DNA of 64,000 nucleotides, from the NCBI RefSeq assembly GCF_003284935.1, contig NZ_QMEV01000026.1, positions 1 through 64,000 on the forward strand. The letters are read 5' to 3'. The position numbers and the translations under genes were made by a program. This document shows, piece by piece, positions 55,489 through 64,000 of this stretch. The notes under the pieces are model-generated. The model was not told the DNA's origin. It did no database searches and saw only the letters and a program-made list of their open reading frames with translations. This stretch comes from Mycobacterium colombiense. GTDB lineage: Bacteria; Actinomycetota; Actinomycetes; Mycobacteriales; Mycobacteriaceae. Each line of letters opens with the position of its first letter. The first letter of the stretch is position 1.

Positions 55489-56514
55489 ATGCGCACCGTA
55501 GTCGTTGACGGTCCCCGCAGCATTCGGGTGGACACCCGCCCCGATCCGGCCCTTCCGGGGCCCGACGGAGCGATCGTCGAGGTGAGCGCCGCCAGCATCT
55601 GCGGATCCGACCTGCACTTCTACGAGGCCGACTTTCCGATGCCGGACCCGATCGCGCTCGGTCACGAAGCCATCGGCACCGTCGTGGAGGCCGGGCCGCA
55701 GGTGCGCAACGTCAAGGTCGGCGATCAGGTGATGGTCTCCTCGGTCACCGGCTGCGGCGCATGCGCGGGATGCGCCACCCGCGATCCGGTCATGTGTCAC
55801 TCCGGATTTCAGATCTTCGGCGGCGGCGTGCTCGGCGGCGCGCAGGCCGATCTGCTCGCCGTGCCCGCCGCGGACTTCCAGCTGCTCAAGATGCCCGAGG
55901 GCATCAGCACCGAGCAGGCGCTGCTGCTAACCGACAACCTGGCCACCGGCTGGGCCGCGGCGCAGCGGGCCGATATTCCCTCGGGCGGCACGGTGGCGGT
56001 GTTCGGCCTGGGTGCGGTCGGCCTGTGCTCGCTGCGCAGCGCGCTGTTTCAGGGTGCCGCAACGGTTTTCGCGGTCGATCAGGTCGATGGTCGCCTGCAG
56101 CGTGCCGCCCGGTGGGGCGCGACGCCCCTCAAAGTGCCGGCGCTCGAGGCGATCCTGGCCGCGACCGCAGGCCGCGGCGCCGACGCGGTGATCGACGCCG
56201 TCGCCACGGACGCCTCCCTGACCGACGCGATCAACGCCGTCCGGCCCGGCGGCACGGTTTCGGTCGTCGGCGTGCACGACATGAATCCGTTTCCGCTCAA
56301 CGCGCTGGGGTGCCTGATCCGCAGCACGACGGTGCGGTTCACCACGGCGCCCGTGCAGCGCACCTGGCCGGAATTGATTCCGCTGCTGCAGTCGGGCCGG
56401 CTCGACGTCGACGGCATCTTCACCACCACAATGCCGTTGGACGACGCGGCCAAGGGTTATGCCACCGCGGAGTCGCGATCGGGCGACGACGTGAAGATCC
56501 TGCTCAGGCCCTAG
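55489..56514 (+). CDS. Zinc-type alcohol dehydrogenase (Rv1895-like)
   Basis: A 341-residue medium-chain dehydrogenase very like Rv1895: SICGSDLHFYEADFP (catalytic Cys near 37), GHEAIGTVVEAGPQV, the four Cys of GCGACAGCATRDPVMC, cofactor loop GLGAVGLCSLRSA and PVQRTWPELIPLLQSGRLDV. It is coupled to the BVMO gene (10 bp gap). Rv1895 is longer in some annotations (384 aa); here ATG 55489 starts at the usual MRTVVVDG. It converges with the methyltransferase gene. Confidence 0.9.
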   Translation: MRTVVVDGPRSIRVDTRPDPALPGPDGAIVEVSAASICGSDLHFYEADFPMPDPIALGHEAIGTVVEAGPQVRNVKVGDQVMVSSVTGCGACAGCATRDPVMCHSGFQIFGGGVLGGAQADLLAVPAADFQLLKMPEGISTEQALLLTDNLATGWAAAQRADIPSGGTVAVFGLGAVGLCSLRSALFQGAATVFAVDQVDGRLQRAARWGATPLKVPALEAILAATAGRGADAVIDAVATDASLTDAINAVRPGGTVSVVGVHDMNPFPLNALGCLIRSTTVRFTTAPVQRTWPELIPLLQSGRLDVDGIFTTTMPLDDAAKGYATAESRSGDDVKILLRP

Positions 56515-56518
56515 GTCG

Positions 56519-57430
56519 TCACCGGGTTGCCGTGATGTACTGCGACCGCATGAAGCTGTCGATCTTGACGTCGACATCCGGCGGGGTCATGCCGTAGCCG
56601 GCCTGAAGGTCGAGCGTGTTACGGACGGGTGCCACGGCCCAATCGTGCGCGCTGAGCCACTCCGCAGGGTCCGACTGGGGTTCATAGGTGAGGGCCGAAA
56701 AGTCCACATTCCCAGACACATTCACGCCGGGGTGGTTCGTCTCCAGGGCGTTGAGTTGGTCGTGGTCCAGCCGCGATCCCAACGCACCGATGGCAATCCG
56801 GCTGCCCGGCGCGCTGAGCCCGCTGATCCGGGTGAAGAGCGCGTGCTGCGCCTCGTCGGTGAGGTAGGGGAGCAGCCCCTCCACCGACCAGGCGCTCGGG
56901 ATCTCGACGTCAAACCCGGCCGCTTCCAACGGCCGCGACCAGTCGGTGCGCAGATCGGCGGCGACCTCCATCCGACGGGCCTTCGGGGTCGCGCCCTGCT
57001 CCGCCAGGACCCGGGACTTGAATTCGAGGACCTTCGGCAGGTCGACTTCGAAAACCCTTGTGTCTTGCGGCCATTGGAGCCGATACGCGCGCGAGTCCAG
57101 CCCGGCGGCGACGATCACCGCCTGCCGGATGCCCGCCGCGGCGGCCTCCTCGAAGAAGTCGTCGAAGAACCGGGTCTGAACTCCGTAGAGGCGCGGGAAA
57201 GCCGTCTCGTCGTCGGAGGTGCCCGGGTTGGCAAGGACACCCGCCAGATACGGGTCCCGCGACGCGGCGATGAACACTTTCGCGTATTCGTCGCGCACCA
57301 ACGGCCGCGGGCTCACTGCGTGCAGGGCACGCCATCCCGCGACGAGCAACGCCGTGTATCCCACGCTGCTGGCGATGTCCCACTTGTCGTCGTCGGAACG
57401 GAGCGACCCGAATTCGGGTGTGGTGCTCAT
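56519..57430 (-). CDS. SAM-dependent methyltransferase (Rv1896c-like)
   Basis: A 303-residue methyltransferase of the mycobacterial leucine-carboxyl-methyltransferase-like family (TIGR00027), the same length as Rv1896c. Family marks are [20 protein letters not shown] at the start, [18 protein letters not shown] (SAM loop, about 112-129), [14 protein letters not shown] and [12 protein letters not shown]. The substrate is unknown. GGGAGGG precedes ATG 57430; the open frame further upstream was rejected. Confidence 0.92.
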   Translation of the reverse strand: MSTTPEFGSLRSDDDKWDIASSVGYTALLVAGWRALHAVSPRPLVRDEYAKVFIAASRDPYLAGVLANPGTSDDETAFPRLYGVQTRFFDDFFEEAAAAGIRQAVIVAAGLDSRAYRLQWPQDTRVFEVDLPKVLEFKSRVLAEQGATPKARRMEVAADLRTDWSRPLEAAGFDVEIPSAWSVEGLLPYLTDEAQHALFTRISGLSAPGSRIAIGALGSRLDHDQLNALETNHPGVNVSGNVDFSALTYEPQSDPAEWLSAHDWAVAPVRNTLDLQAGYGMTPPDVDVKIDSFMRSQYITATR

Positions 57431-57495
57431 GGTTGCCCTCCCGTCGGCGCCGGCCGTGACGAACCGCCGTGTCCACGGTACCCGCGGGGGCCGGC

Positions 57496-57927
57496 TCACA
57501 GCTCCAAGAACACCGTGACGGGCCCGTCGTTGACCAACTCGACCTGCATGTTCGCACCGAACACCCCGGTCTGCACCTCGGCGCCCAGCCGCCGCAACGC
57601 CTCGGCGAACTCCGCCACCAGCGGCTCGGCGACCACTCCCGGGGCGGCCGCGTTCCACGACGGGCGGCGGCCCTTGGCGGTGTCGGCGTACAGCGTGAAC
57701 TGGCTCACGACCAAGACGGGTGCGTTGACATCGGCCGCGGAACGCTCGTCGGCCAGAATCCTTAGCTGCCATAGCTTCTCGGCGAGCCGGCGCGCCGTGT
57801 CGGCGTCGTCGCCATGGGTGACACCGACGAACGCCAGCAGGCCCTGGCCTGCAGGACGGATGGCGCCGACCACCGCGCCCTCCACCGAGACCGTTGCCGA
57901 GGCGACCCGTTGCACCAACACCCGCAT
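57496..57927 (-). CDS. dtd: D-aminoacyl-tRNA deacylase
   Basis: A 143-residue D-aminoacyl-tRNA deacylase, the length of Rv1897c. It removes D-amino acids (and glycine) wrongly loaded on tRNA. The signature [10 protein letters not shown] (about 70-79) and the Gly-Pro (cis) motif [11 protein letters not shown] at the C-terminus are intact. [17 protein letters not shown] is the usual start. Confidence 0.95.
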   Translation of the reverse strand: MRVLVQRVASATVSVEGAVVGAIRPAGQGLLAFVGVTHGDDADTARRLAEKLWQLRILADERSAADVNAPVLVVSQFTLYADTAKGRRPSWNAAAPGVVAEPLVAEFAEALRRLGAEVQTGVFGANMQVELVNDGPVTVFLEL

Positions 57928-57966
57928 GGGCCTCGATGGTGCCAGACCGGCCCGGTGAATCTTGGG

Positions 57967-57972
57967 TACGCT
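57967..57972 (+). promoter_or_regulatory. Possible -10 box of a leaderless transcript
   Basis: TACGCT ends 6 nt before the ATG at 57979 of the thiamine-binding protein gene, with no ribosome binding site. Confidence 0.45.
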
Positions 57973-57978
57973 CGATGA

Positions 57979-58284
57979 ATGTCCGTGCTCGTCGCGTTTT
58001 CCGTCACCCCGATGGGGGTGGGCGAGGGCGTCGGTGAGATCGTCGCCGAAGCGGTTCGGGTCGTTCGTGATTCGGGGCTGCCCAACAAGACGGATGCGAT
58101 GTTCACCGTCATCGAAGGCGAAAGCTGGGCAGAAGTCATGGCCGTGGTGCAGCGCGCGGTGGAGGCCGTGGCCGCCCGGGCGCCCAGGGTCAGCACGGTG
58201 ATCAAGGCGGACTGGCGCGCCGGGACCAGCGATGCGATGACGCAGAAGGTCGCCTCAGTCGAGCGTTACCTCTCCGGGGGCTGA
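57979..58284 (+). CDS. Thiamine-binding protein (DUF77/MTH1187 family)
   Basis: A 101-residue protein of the MTH1187/YkoF-type family, matching Rv1898 (102 aa). [21 protein letters not shown] and [20 protein letters not shown] are typical. Family members bind thiamine or related molecules, and a transport or chaperone role is assumed. Its last 19 bp overlap the macrodomain gene on the other strand. Confidence 0.9.
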   Translation: MSVLVAFSVTPMGVGEGVGEIVAEAVRVVRDSGLPNKTDAMFTVIEGESWAEVMAVVQRAVEAVAARAPRVSTVIKADWRAGTSDAMTQKVASVERYLSGG

Positions 58285-58775
58285 CCCCGCACCGCCAGTC
58301 GAAACGCCCGTTCGGCCGCGTCGCCGTGGACGGCGAACACCACCTTGCCCAGCGCGCCCGGTTGGTGCCGCCGCACGGCCTCGACCATCAGTCGCGCCGC
58401 CTCGTCGAGCGGGAAACCGCCGACCCCGGTGCCGAATGCGACCAGCCCGAGCGAGCGGCAGCCGAGTTCGTCGGCCCTGCGCAGCGTCGAGGCCGTCGCG
58501 GCGGCGATGATCTCGGCCGACGTCGGTCCGCCCAACTCCATGGTGGCGGCGTGGATGACGTAGCGCGCCGGCATGTCGCCGGCCGTGGTCTCGATCGCTT
58601 CGCCGAGCCCGATCGGCGCCTTCGCGGTCGATTCGCGCTGCACGTCCGGCCCGCCGGCACGCGAGATGGCCGCGGCCACACCGCCGCCGTGGCGCAGCTG
58701 CGTGTTGGCCGCGTTGGCGATCGCGTCGAGTTCGAGCTTGGTTACGTCGGCCTGCCTCACCTCTAACTCGATCAT
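58266..58775 (-). CDS. Macrodomain protein
   Basis: A 169-residue stand-alone macrodomain. The ADP-ribose site is visible as [30 protein letters not shown] (in parts, about 7-36) and [14 protein letters not shown] (about 111-124). It should bind or hydrolyse ADP-ribose derivatives. The M. tuberculosis counterpart at this place, Rv1899c (LppD, 343 aa), is a longer lipoprotein; no lipobox is present here. Its end overlaps the thiamine-binding gene, and cinA starts 56 bp away in the other direction. Confidence 0.88.
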   Translation of the reverse strand: MIELEVRQADVTKLELDAIANAANTQLRHGGGVAAAISRAGGPDVQRESTAKAPIGLGEAIETTAGDMPARYVIHAATMELGGPTSAEIIAAATASTLRRADELGCRSLGLVAFGTGVGGFPLDEAARLMVEAVRRHQPGALGKVVFAVHGDAAERAFRLAVRGQPPER

Positions 58776-58818
58776 GGGCCCATTGTCCTTCCGAATGAGC
58801 ATCCGCGGAGCCCATGCG

Positions 58819-58824
58819 TAGGCT
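58819..58824 (+). promoter_or_regulatory. Possible -10 box of leaderless cinA
   Basis: TAGGCT is followed by 7 nt and then the GTG at 58832. This spacing supports the GTG rather than the ATG at 58814 as the cinA start. Confidence 0.5.
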
Positions 58825-58831
58825 CAGGGCG

Positions 58832-60118
58832 GTGAGCGCACGCGCGGGAATCGTTGTCACCGGAACCGAGGTCCTGACCGGACGGGTCCAAGATGCGAAC
58901 GGCCCCTGGATCGCCGATCGCCTCCTGGAGCTGGGCGTCGAGCTGGCCCACATCACGATCTGCGGCGACCGGCCGGCCGACATCGAAGCACAGCTGCGGT
59001 TCCTGGCCGGCCAGGGCGTGGACCTGATCGTCACCAGCGGGGGCCTGGGGCCGACGGCCGACGACATGACCGTCGAGGTGGTCGCGCGCTTCTGCGAACG
59101 TGAGTTGTTGCTGGACGCCGAGGTCGAGGAGAAGATCGTCAACATCCTCAAGAAACTGATGGGGCGCAATCCCGCGTTCCAATCCGCCTTGGATCCCGGC
59201 ACTTTCGAGTCGCTGCGGGCGGCCAATCGCAAGCAGGCGATGGTGCCGGCGGGCGCGCAGGTGCTGGACCCGGTGGGGACCGCTCCGGGCGTCGTCGTGC
59301 CCGGCAAGCCGACCGTGATCGTGCTGCCGGGCCCCCCGCGCGAGCTGCAGCCCATGTGGCACACGGCCATCGAGACGCCCGCGGCACAAGAGGCGATCGC
59401 CGGCCGGACCGTCTATCGCCAGGAGATGCTGCGCATGTTCGGGCTGCCGGAGTCGGGGCTGGCCGAAACGCTGCGCGACGCCGAGACGGCCGTGCCCGGC
59501 TTCGAGCAATTGGAGATCACCACCTGTCTGCGGCGCGGCGAGATCGAGATGGTCACCCGTTACGAGCCCGACGCCGCGGACGCGTACGCGCAATTGACCA
59601 AGCTGCTGCGGGAGCGGCACGGGCATCAGCTGTACTCCGAGGACGGCTCGCGCGTCGACGATCTGGTGGCCCAGCTTCTGGCCGGTCATCGGATCGCGAC
59701 GGCGGAGTCCTGCACCGCGGGACTGCTGGCCGCGCGGCTGACCGACCGGGCCGGGTCGTCGGATTATGTGGCCGGCGGTGTCGTGTCCTATTCGAACGAG
59801 GCGAAGGTGGAGTTGCTCGGCGTCGACCCCGCGCTGATCGACGCGCACGGCGCGGTGTCCGAGCCGGTGGCCGAGGCGATGGCCGCGGGTGCGCTGCGGC
59901 GCTTCGGGGCCGACACAGCGGTGGCGATCACCGGGATCGCGGGCCCGGGTGGGGGTACCGACGAAAAGCCAGTGGGCACAGTCTGTTTCAGCGTGACGGC
60001 CGCCAGCGGAACCGATACCCGCACGCTGCGTCTTCCCGGCAACCGCTCGGATGTCCGGGAGCGCTCGACGACGGTGGCCATGCACCTGCTGCGGCGCCTT
60101 CTGGGCGACGCCGAGTAG
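58832..60118 (+). CDS. cinA: CinA-like protein
   Basis: A 428-residue CinA protein. The N-terminal MoaB/Mog-like domain (about 1-170) has [12 protein letters not shown] and [14 protein letters not shown]; the C-terminal PncC-type domain (about 285-428) has [17 protein letters not shown] and [20 protein letters not shown]. CinA members act on nucleotide or pyridine-nucleotide by-products (ADP-ribose pyrophosphatase, NMN deamidase), and mycobacterial CinA is linked to drug tolerance. It matches Rv1901 (430 aa). The stop lies 2 bp from the convergent transporter gene. Confidence 0.93.
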   Translation: MSARAGIVVTGTEVLTGRVQDANGPWIADRLLELGVELAHITICGDRPADIEAQLRFLAGQGVDLIVTSGGLGPTADDMTVEVVARFCERELLLDAEVEEKIVNILKKLMGRNPAFQSALDPGTFESLRAANRKQAMVPAGAQVLDPVGTAPGVVVPGKPTVIVLPGPPRELQPMWHTAIETPAAQEAIAGRTVYRQEMLRMFGLPESGLAETLRDAETAVPGFEQLEITTCLRRGEIEMVTRYEPDAADAYAQLTKLLRERHGHQLYSEDGSRVDDLVAQLLAGHRIATAESCTAGLLAARLTDRAGSSDYVAGGVVSYSNEAKVELLGVDPALIDAHGAVSEPVAEAMAAGALRRFGADTAVAITGIAGPGGGTDEKPVGTVCFSVTAASGTDTRTLRLPGNRSDVRERSTTVAMHLLRRLLGDAE

Positions 60119-60120
60119 CG

Positions 60121-61395
60121 TCACGTCACTTCGCTTGCGAAGAAGGCGGTTTCGGTGGTGCCGAACCGGATTCCGGTGGCGTCCTTCCCGATCAGTGTCA
60201 GCGCCGCGACCGCGATCAGGACCGGCACGATCGTCGCGGCCAACGCGAACGGGTAGCCGTGTGATTCGGCGAGGCGTTCCTGGATCGGTAGGTTGAACGC
60301 CGCCAGCAGGTTTCCCAGCTGGTAGGTCACCCCGGGGTAGAGTCCGCGGATGGCGTCCGGGGACATCTCGGTGAGGTGGGCGGGGATCACCCCCCACGCG
60401 CCCTGCACGAAGAGCTGCATCAAGAACGAACCCAGGCACAGCATCGCCGCGCCGCGCGAGTACGCGAACAACGGGACGATGGGCAGCGCCAGGATGGCAC
60501 AGAATACGACGGTGTAGCGCCGGCTGAATCGCTGCGACAGCGTGCCGAAGACCAAGCCCCCCACGATGGCGCCGACGTTGTAGACCACCACGATCCACTT
60601 GACCGTCGTGCTGGACAGCCCGGCACCCTGATTGGCGTGCGCCCCCAGGAAGGTGGGGTAGACGTCCTGCGTGCCGTGGCTCATCCAGTTGAAAGCCGTC
60701 ATCAGCAGCGCCAGGTAGATGAACCGCCGAATGATGGCGCCGCTGCGCAGCACGTCGCGGATCCGGGTGCTGGTGAGCTTCATCTGATCCTGCGCGGCTT
60801 CCCACACCTCGGACTCCTCCACGCGGTAGCGGATGACCAAGCTGATCAGGGCGGGAACGATGCTCAGACCGAACAGCCACCGCCACGACAGCCCGATCCA
60901 GTCGATGACCACCAGGGAGGCGACGCTGGCCAGCAGGTAGCCGAAGGCGTACCCCTCCTGCAGCAGCCCGGAGAAGAACCCGCGCCGCTCGACGGGAACC
61001 TTTTCCATGGCGAGCGCGGCGCCCAGCCCCCACTCGCCGCCCATGCCGATGCCGTACAACAGTCGCAGGATCACCAGCACGGTGAAGTTGGGCGCGAACG
61101 CGCACAAAAAGCCGACCACGGAATAGAACATCACGTCGACCATCAGCGGCAGGCGCCTGCCGACGCGGTCGGCCCACAGCCCGAACAGCAGTGCGCCGAC
61201 GGGCCGCATGATGAGGGTGGCCGTCGTGACGAAGGCGACCTCGGCCTTGCTGTGGTGGAACGTCTTGGCGATGTCGGCGTACACGAGCACCACGATGAAG
61301 TAATCGAAGGCGTCCATCGTCCAGCCGAGCAACGCCGCGATGAAGGAGTTTCGCTGATCGGCGGTCAACTTCTTTTGAGGACTTTGTGTGGTCAC
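60121..61395 (-). CDS. nanT: MFS transporter, sialic-acid/sugar-acid type (Rv1902c-like)
   Basis: A 424-residue 12-helix MFS protein similar in size and place to Rv1902c (NanT, 422 aa). [22 protein letters not shown] is helix 1, [17 protein letters not shown] is motif A and [16 protein letters not shown] follows in helix 4. It is annotated as a sialate transporter by family only; the metabolite-H+ symporter family also fits, and true substrate is unknown. GTG 61395 is the start; the frame upstream is not protein-like. The divergent amidohydrolase starts 76 bp away. Confidence 0.88.
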   Translation of the reverse strand: MTTQSPQKKLTADQRNSFIAALLGWTMDAFDYFIVVLVYADIAKTFHHSKAEVAFVTTATLIMRPVGALLFGLWADRVGRRLPLMVDVMFYSVVGFLCAFAPNFTVLVILRLLYGIGMGGEWGLGAALAMEKVPVERRGFFSGLLQEGYAFGYLLASVASLVVIDWIGLSWRWLFGLSIVPALISLVIRYRVEESEVWEAAQDQMKLTSTRIRDVLRSGAIIRRFIYLALLMTAFNWMSHGTQDVYPTFLGAHANQGAGLSSTTVKWIVVVYNVGAIVGGLVFGTLSQRFSRRYTVVFCAILALPIVPLFAYSRGAAMLCLGSFLMQLFVQGAWGVIPAHLTEMSPDAIRGLYPGVTYQLGNLLAAFNLPIQERLAESHGYPFALAATIVPVLIAVAALTLIGKDATGIRFGTTETAFFASEVT

Positions 61396-61471
61396 GTCAG
61401 CATCGTGGCCTACCCAGCGCGCCGGCGCGACTTGTTCCACGATGTGGACTGCGGGAGTAAGTTCCGGATAC

Positions 61472-62539
61472 ATGCGGATCATCGACGCCGACGGACACGT
61501 GGCCGAGAATTCCTCGCTGGCAGTCGAAGCGATCAGACGATGGCCGGAGCACGTCAAGCCCAGCACGGACGGTCGGCCGGGGTTGACGCTCGAGGGCCGC
61601 AACTACCCCGAGGACACGGGGCCGGGCGCGGGGTGCCCGCCCGAACACGGAATCAGCAAGGCGCCCGACATCAACTGCCGCTCACCCGAGGGCGTGCTGG
61701 GGGACGCCGATCGCGATCACATCGACACGATGGTGCTGTATCCGAGCATGGGGCTGTGCGCGCCCAGCCTCGAGGACCCAGAGTTCGCCGCGGGATTCTC
61801 GCGGTTGTACAACCAGTGGATCGCGGACTACTGCGCCGCGTCCGGTGGCCGGCTGCGCGGCGTCGCCGTGACACCGATCGAGCACGGCCGCGTCGGCATC
61901 GACGTCATGACCGAAGCCAAAGAGCTTGGGCTGGTAGCCACTTTAGTGCCGCCGGCACTCAAGAACCGCAACCTCGACCACCCCGACCTCGATCCGTTCT
62001 ACGCCGCCGCCGTCGACCTATGCATGCCGTTGGGTGTGCACGGCGCCCCGGGCATCCACCTGCCCAAGATCGGTGTGGACCGCTTCACGAACTACATTCA
62101 GGTGCACTGCATCAGTTTCCCGTTCGACCAGATGACGGCGATGACCGCGATGGTCTCCGGCGGCGTCTTCGAGCGCCACCCAGCGTTGCGGGTCGCCTTC
62201 CTCGAGGCCGGCGCGGGCTGGGTCCCGTTCTTCATCGATCGGCTGCACGAGCACTACGAAAAGCGCGGCGATTGGGTCCAGGGCGGCTGGCGGCGCGACC
62301 CGCACGACTATCTGGCCGCCGGAAACATCTGGGTGACGTGCGAACCGGAGGAACCGATCCTGCCCGGCGTGATCGACGTGCTGGGTGACGACTTCATCAT
62401 GTTCGCCAGCGATTACCCGCACTGGGACGGTGAGTGGCCGGAGAGCACCAAACACCTGCGCACGCGAACCGACCTTCGTGAGGACTCCCGGGAGAAGATC
62501 GGCGGGCTGAACGCGCAGCGCTTCTACAACCTGAACTGA
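61472..62539 (+). CDS. Amidohydrolase family 2 (ACMSD-like) metalloenzyme
   Basis: A 355-residue TIM-barrel amidohydrolase. The first metal motif is IIDADGH (about 3-9, DxDxH); later [12 protein letters not shown] and [15 protein letters not shown] give the metal His and Asp. Similar proteins decarboxylate or hydrolyse aromatic and other ring compounds, but the substrate is unknown. It has no counterpart in the M. tuberculosis order here. The TAAGTT hexamer ends 8 nt before the ATG, so the transcript may be nearly leaderless. Confidence 0.88.
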   Translation: MRIIDADGHVAENSSLAVEAIRRWPEHVKPSTDGRPGLTLEGRNYPEDTGPGAGCPPEHGISKAPDINCRSPEGVLGDADRDHIDTMVLYPSMGLCAPSLEDPEFAAGFSRLYNQWIADYCAASGGRLRGVAVTPIEHGRVGIDVMTEAKELGLVATLVPPALKNRNLDHPDLDPFYAAAVDLCMPLGVHGAPGIHLPKIGVDRFTNYIQVHCISFPFDQMTAMTAMVSGGVFERHPALRVAFLEAGAGWVPFFIDRLHEHYEKRGDWVQGGWRRDPHDYLAAGNIWVTCEPEEPILPGVIDVLGDDFIMFASDYPHWDGEWPESTKHLRTRTDLREDSREKIGGLNAQRFYNLN

Positions 62540-62617
62540 GCGGCCGCTCAATCCTCGTGGCGGTCGGCCCGATAACCTGAGGGGAAAGCTTGGATTACTG
62601 GAAGGCGACGATCCGAG

Positions 62618-62857
62618 ATGACTGACCAATGGTTCTCCGATAGCAGCGCGCCCGGACAGTTGACCCTCGCGGATCTGTGCGACCAGATCGAGCAGAAAAT
62701 GCACCTCAACGCCGACAACCACAAAGCCCCGCAGGAGTTCCCCGACTGGCAGTCGTGTTTGGAGGATCGGGACGCCACGATTTACAAGTTGAGCGCGGCC
62801 GTGGTGAACCTGTGCCAGATGGTGAAGTACCTGGCGGCGCAGCGCGGCGACGCTTAG
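62618..62857 (+). CDS. Hypothetical small acidic protein
   Basis: A 79-residue protein that I do not recognise. It is acidic with a helix-rich C-terminal half (SAAVVNLCQMVKYLAAQR) and has three Cys. The codon use is normal for the neighbourhood, and GGCGACGATCC-type sequence precedes the ATG without a clear ribosome binding site. It lies 78 bp after the amidohydrolase and 60 bp before the holin-like protein. Confidence 0.62.
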   Translation: MTDQWFSDSSAPGQLTLADLCDQIEQKMHLNADNHKAPQEFPDWQSCLEDRDATIYKLSAAVVNLCQMVKYLAAQRGDA

Positions 62858-62917
62858 CGAGGAACCCAACAGTCAACAAGCCGCCGTTCGCGCACGCCGG
62901 GTGAGAGGATCGTGCGC

Positions 62918-63313
62918 ATGGGCCCTTTCCTGCTTCGCGCCACACTGACCGGTTTCGCGCTATGGCTGGTCACGAAATTCGTCCATGGGATCACGTTCGT
63001 CGGCGGCGACACGAAGCTGGAGCGCGTCGGCATCGTCTTCGTCGTTGCCGTGATCTTCGGGTTGGTCAACGCGTTCATCAAACCGATCGTGCAGATCCTG
63101 TCGATCCCGCTGTACATCCTGACGCTCGGCCTGTTCCATGTCGTCGTCAATGCGCTGATGCTGTGGATCACCGCGCGGATCACCGAGCACACCACGCACT
63201 GGGGACTGCAGATCGATCACTTTTGGTGGACGGCGATCTGGGCCGCGATCGTGCTGTCGATCGTTAGTTGGTTGCTGTCCTTGGTGATTCGGCGTACCGG
63301 CGCCCGACGCTAG
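62918..63313 (+). CDS. Phage-holin-type membrane protein (PF04020-like, Rv1903-like)
   Basis: A 131-residue protein with four transmembrane segments at about 2-20, 38-58, 64-83 and 103-124, and the family mark NAFIKPIVQILSIPLYILTLG. It is the size of Rv1903 (134 aa). The family is called phage holin 4-like but is mostly chromosomal and of unknown role. AGAGGA 8 nt before ATG 62918 decides the start; a GTG at 62912 is an alternative. Its stop codon shares 4 bp with the convergent aao gene (CTAG). Confidence 0.86.
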   Translation: MGPFLLRATLTGFALWLVTKFVHGITFVGGDTKLERVGIVFVVAVIFGLVNAFIKPIVQILSIPLYILTLGLFHVVVNALMLWITARITEHTTHWGLQIDHFWWTAIWAAIVLSIVSWLLSLVIRRTGARR

Positions 63314-64000
63314 CCGCCGTTGGCCAGGCGCACCACGTCGCGCGCACAACCCCACGACAAGGTGACGCCGTTGCCGCCGTGCCCGTAATTGTGGATGCAC
63401 CGCGCCCCACCCAGCGGCTCGGCTTCCAGCCGCACCGCCGGGCGGTCGGGACGCAGGCCGGTGATCACCTCGATCACGTCGGCGTCGTTGAGTCGCGGCT
63501 CGATCCGGCGACAGCGCTGCAGGATGCGTTCGGTGATGTCAGGGTCGGCCGCGGTGTCCCAACGCCCGGGGATGCTGATGCCCCCACACACCACCCGGTG
63601 CGGATGGGGGAAGTAACAGGTCCAGTCCGGGCCGCCGTTGATTTCCAGAAACAATTGCCGCAGACCGGGATTGGTGAGCACCACGTGCTGGCCGAACAAC
63701 GGCTGCACGGTGTCGTCACCGGTCAGCGCTCCCGCGGCGAGCCCTGCGCAGTTGACCGCGATCTCGGCGGCGTCGGCGGCCTCCTCGAGGGACCGCACGG
63801 GACGCTCCTCGACTTCGCAGCCGGCCGTTGCCAGCCGCCGGGTCAGGTAGTCGAGATAGTGCGGCATGTCGATCATCGGCAGGGTCGCGCGGAACCCGGT
63901 GCCGGAGCCCTCGGGCAGATCCACCCTGTCGGCCGCACGCAGGTCGGGGATCAACGCCGCCGCCGATGACATCGCCTCGCTCGCGGTCAGCTCCCCGACG
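63310..64000 (-). CDS. aao: D-amino acid oxidase, C-terminal part
   Basis: About 230 residues of a gene that runs off the right edge. The frame is open to 64000, with VGELTASEA before the first internal ATG (63972), so that ATG is not the start. The C-terminal NYGHGGNGVTLSWGCARDVV is the FAD-binding end of D-amino acid oxidases, and VNCAGLAAGAL is also typical. It oxidises D-amino acids to 2-oxo acids with H2O2 release. It corresponds to Rv1905c (320 aa). Confidence 0.9.
   Translation of the reverse strand, partial: VGELTASEAMSSAAALIPDLRAADRVDLPEGSGTGFRATLPMIDMPHYLDYLTRRLATAGCEVEERPVRSLEEAADAAEIAVNCAGLAAGALTGDDTVQPLFGQHVVLTNPGLRQLFLEINGGPDWTCYFPHPHRVVCGGISIPGRWDTAADPDITERILQRCRRIEPRLNDADVIEVITGLRPDRPAVRLEAEPLGGARCIHNYGHGGNGVTLSWGCARDVVRLANGG

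Noticed and set aside
60376..62388. A 670-codon plus-strand open frame over the MFS transporter and amidohydrolase
   Set aside because: It crosses two well-supported genes and its translation is low-complexity.

Overview
The window is GC-rich DNA from a slow-growing Mycobacterium, most likely the M. avium complex or a close relative. From left to right most genes follow, in order, the M. tuberculosis stretch Rv1860 (apa) to Rv1905c (aao). The identifications come from protein length and recognisable sequence, not from a database search. Features that fit an avium-type genome rather than M. tuberculosis are an intact oxyR next to ahpC-ahpD, a full lon gene, a phosphoketolase, a second CYP125-like gene and a 13E12/DUF222 gene under an SOS box.

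Layout. 1-11 kb: the tail of apa, a small GlsB-type membrane protein, adhA, a CPBP membrane protein, phosphoketolase, an SDR, an UppP-like phosphatase, a tandem CoA-transferase and a thiolase. 11-20 kb: a Rossmann/PEP-synthase-like fusion, a four-gene minus-strand string (F420-type nitroreductase, TfoX-like, HhH, DUF72), a secreted small protein, lon with a HAIR-like element, and lldD2. 20-29 kb: a GH13 enzyme, ahpD-ahpC divergent from oxyR, an EthD protein, a PPOX protein, an enoyl-CoA hydratase/isomerase, bfd and bfrA around two IdeR boxes, and an MFS pump with a C-terminal cytoplasmic domain. 29-35 kb: an AhpD-like protein, an F420-type oxidoreductase, glnA3 with an amidohydrolase, a decayed cyclase, and an acyltransferase/SRPBCC pair. 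35-41 kb: a minus-strand run of cyp140, lppE, an SDR, an SRPBCC protein, rpfC, secreted chorismate mutase and fbpB (antigen 85B). 41-48 kb: a DUF7159 protein, a CYP125-like/ADH/YceI operon and a nitronate monooxygenase, with a KstR-like box before the operon and another before the monooxygenase. 48-56.5 kb: an SOS-controlled DUF222/HNH gene, a frameshifted cyclase-STAND-LuxR regulator, nested palindromes, and a Baeyer-Villiger monooxygenase/alcohol dehydrogenase pair. 56.5-64 kb: a methyltransferase, dtd, a thiamine-binding protein, a macrodomain protein, cinA, an MFS transporter, an amidohydrolase, a holin-like membrane protein and the C-terminal part of D-amino acid oxidase.

How the genes work together. 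Three functional groups are well supported: oxidative stress and iron (oxyR/ahpC/ahpD, bfd/bfrA, IdeR), exported cell-wall proteins (fbpB, chorismate mutase, rpfC, lppE), and probable sterol or ketone oxidation (CYP125-like/ADH and nitronate monooxygenase with KstR-like boxes; BVMO/ADH behind a palindromic control region). No tRNA, rRNA, CRISPR array or complete insertion sequence was seen. Several plus-strand genes have a TANNNT hexamer 6-7 nt before the start codon, as in mycobacterial leaderless transcripts.
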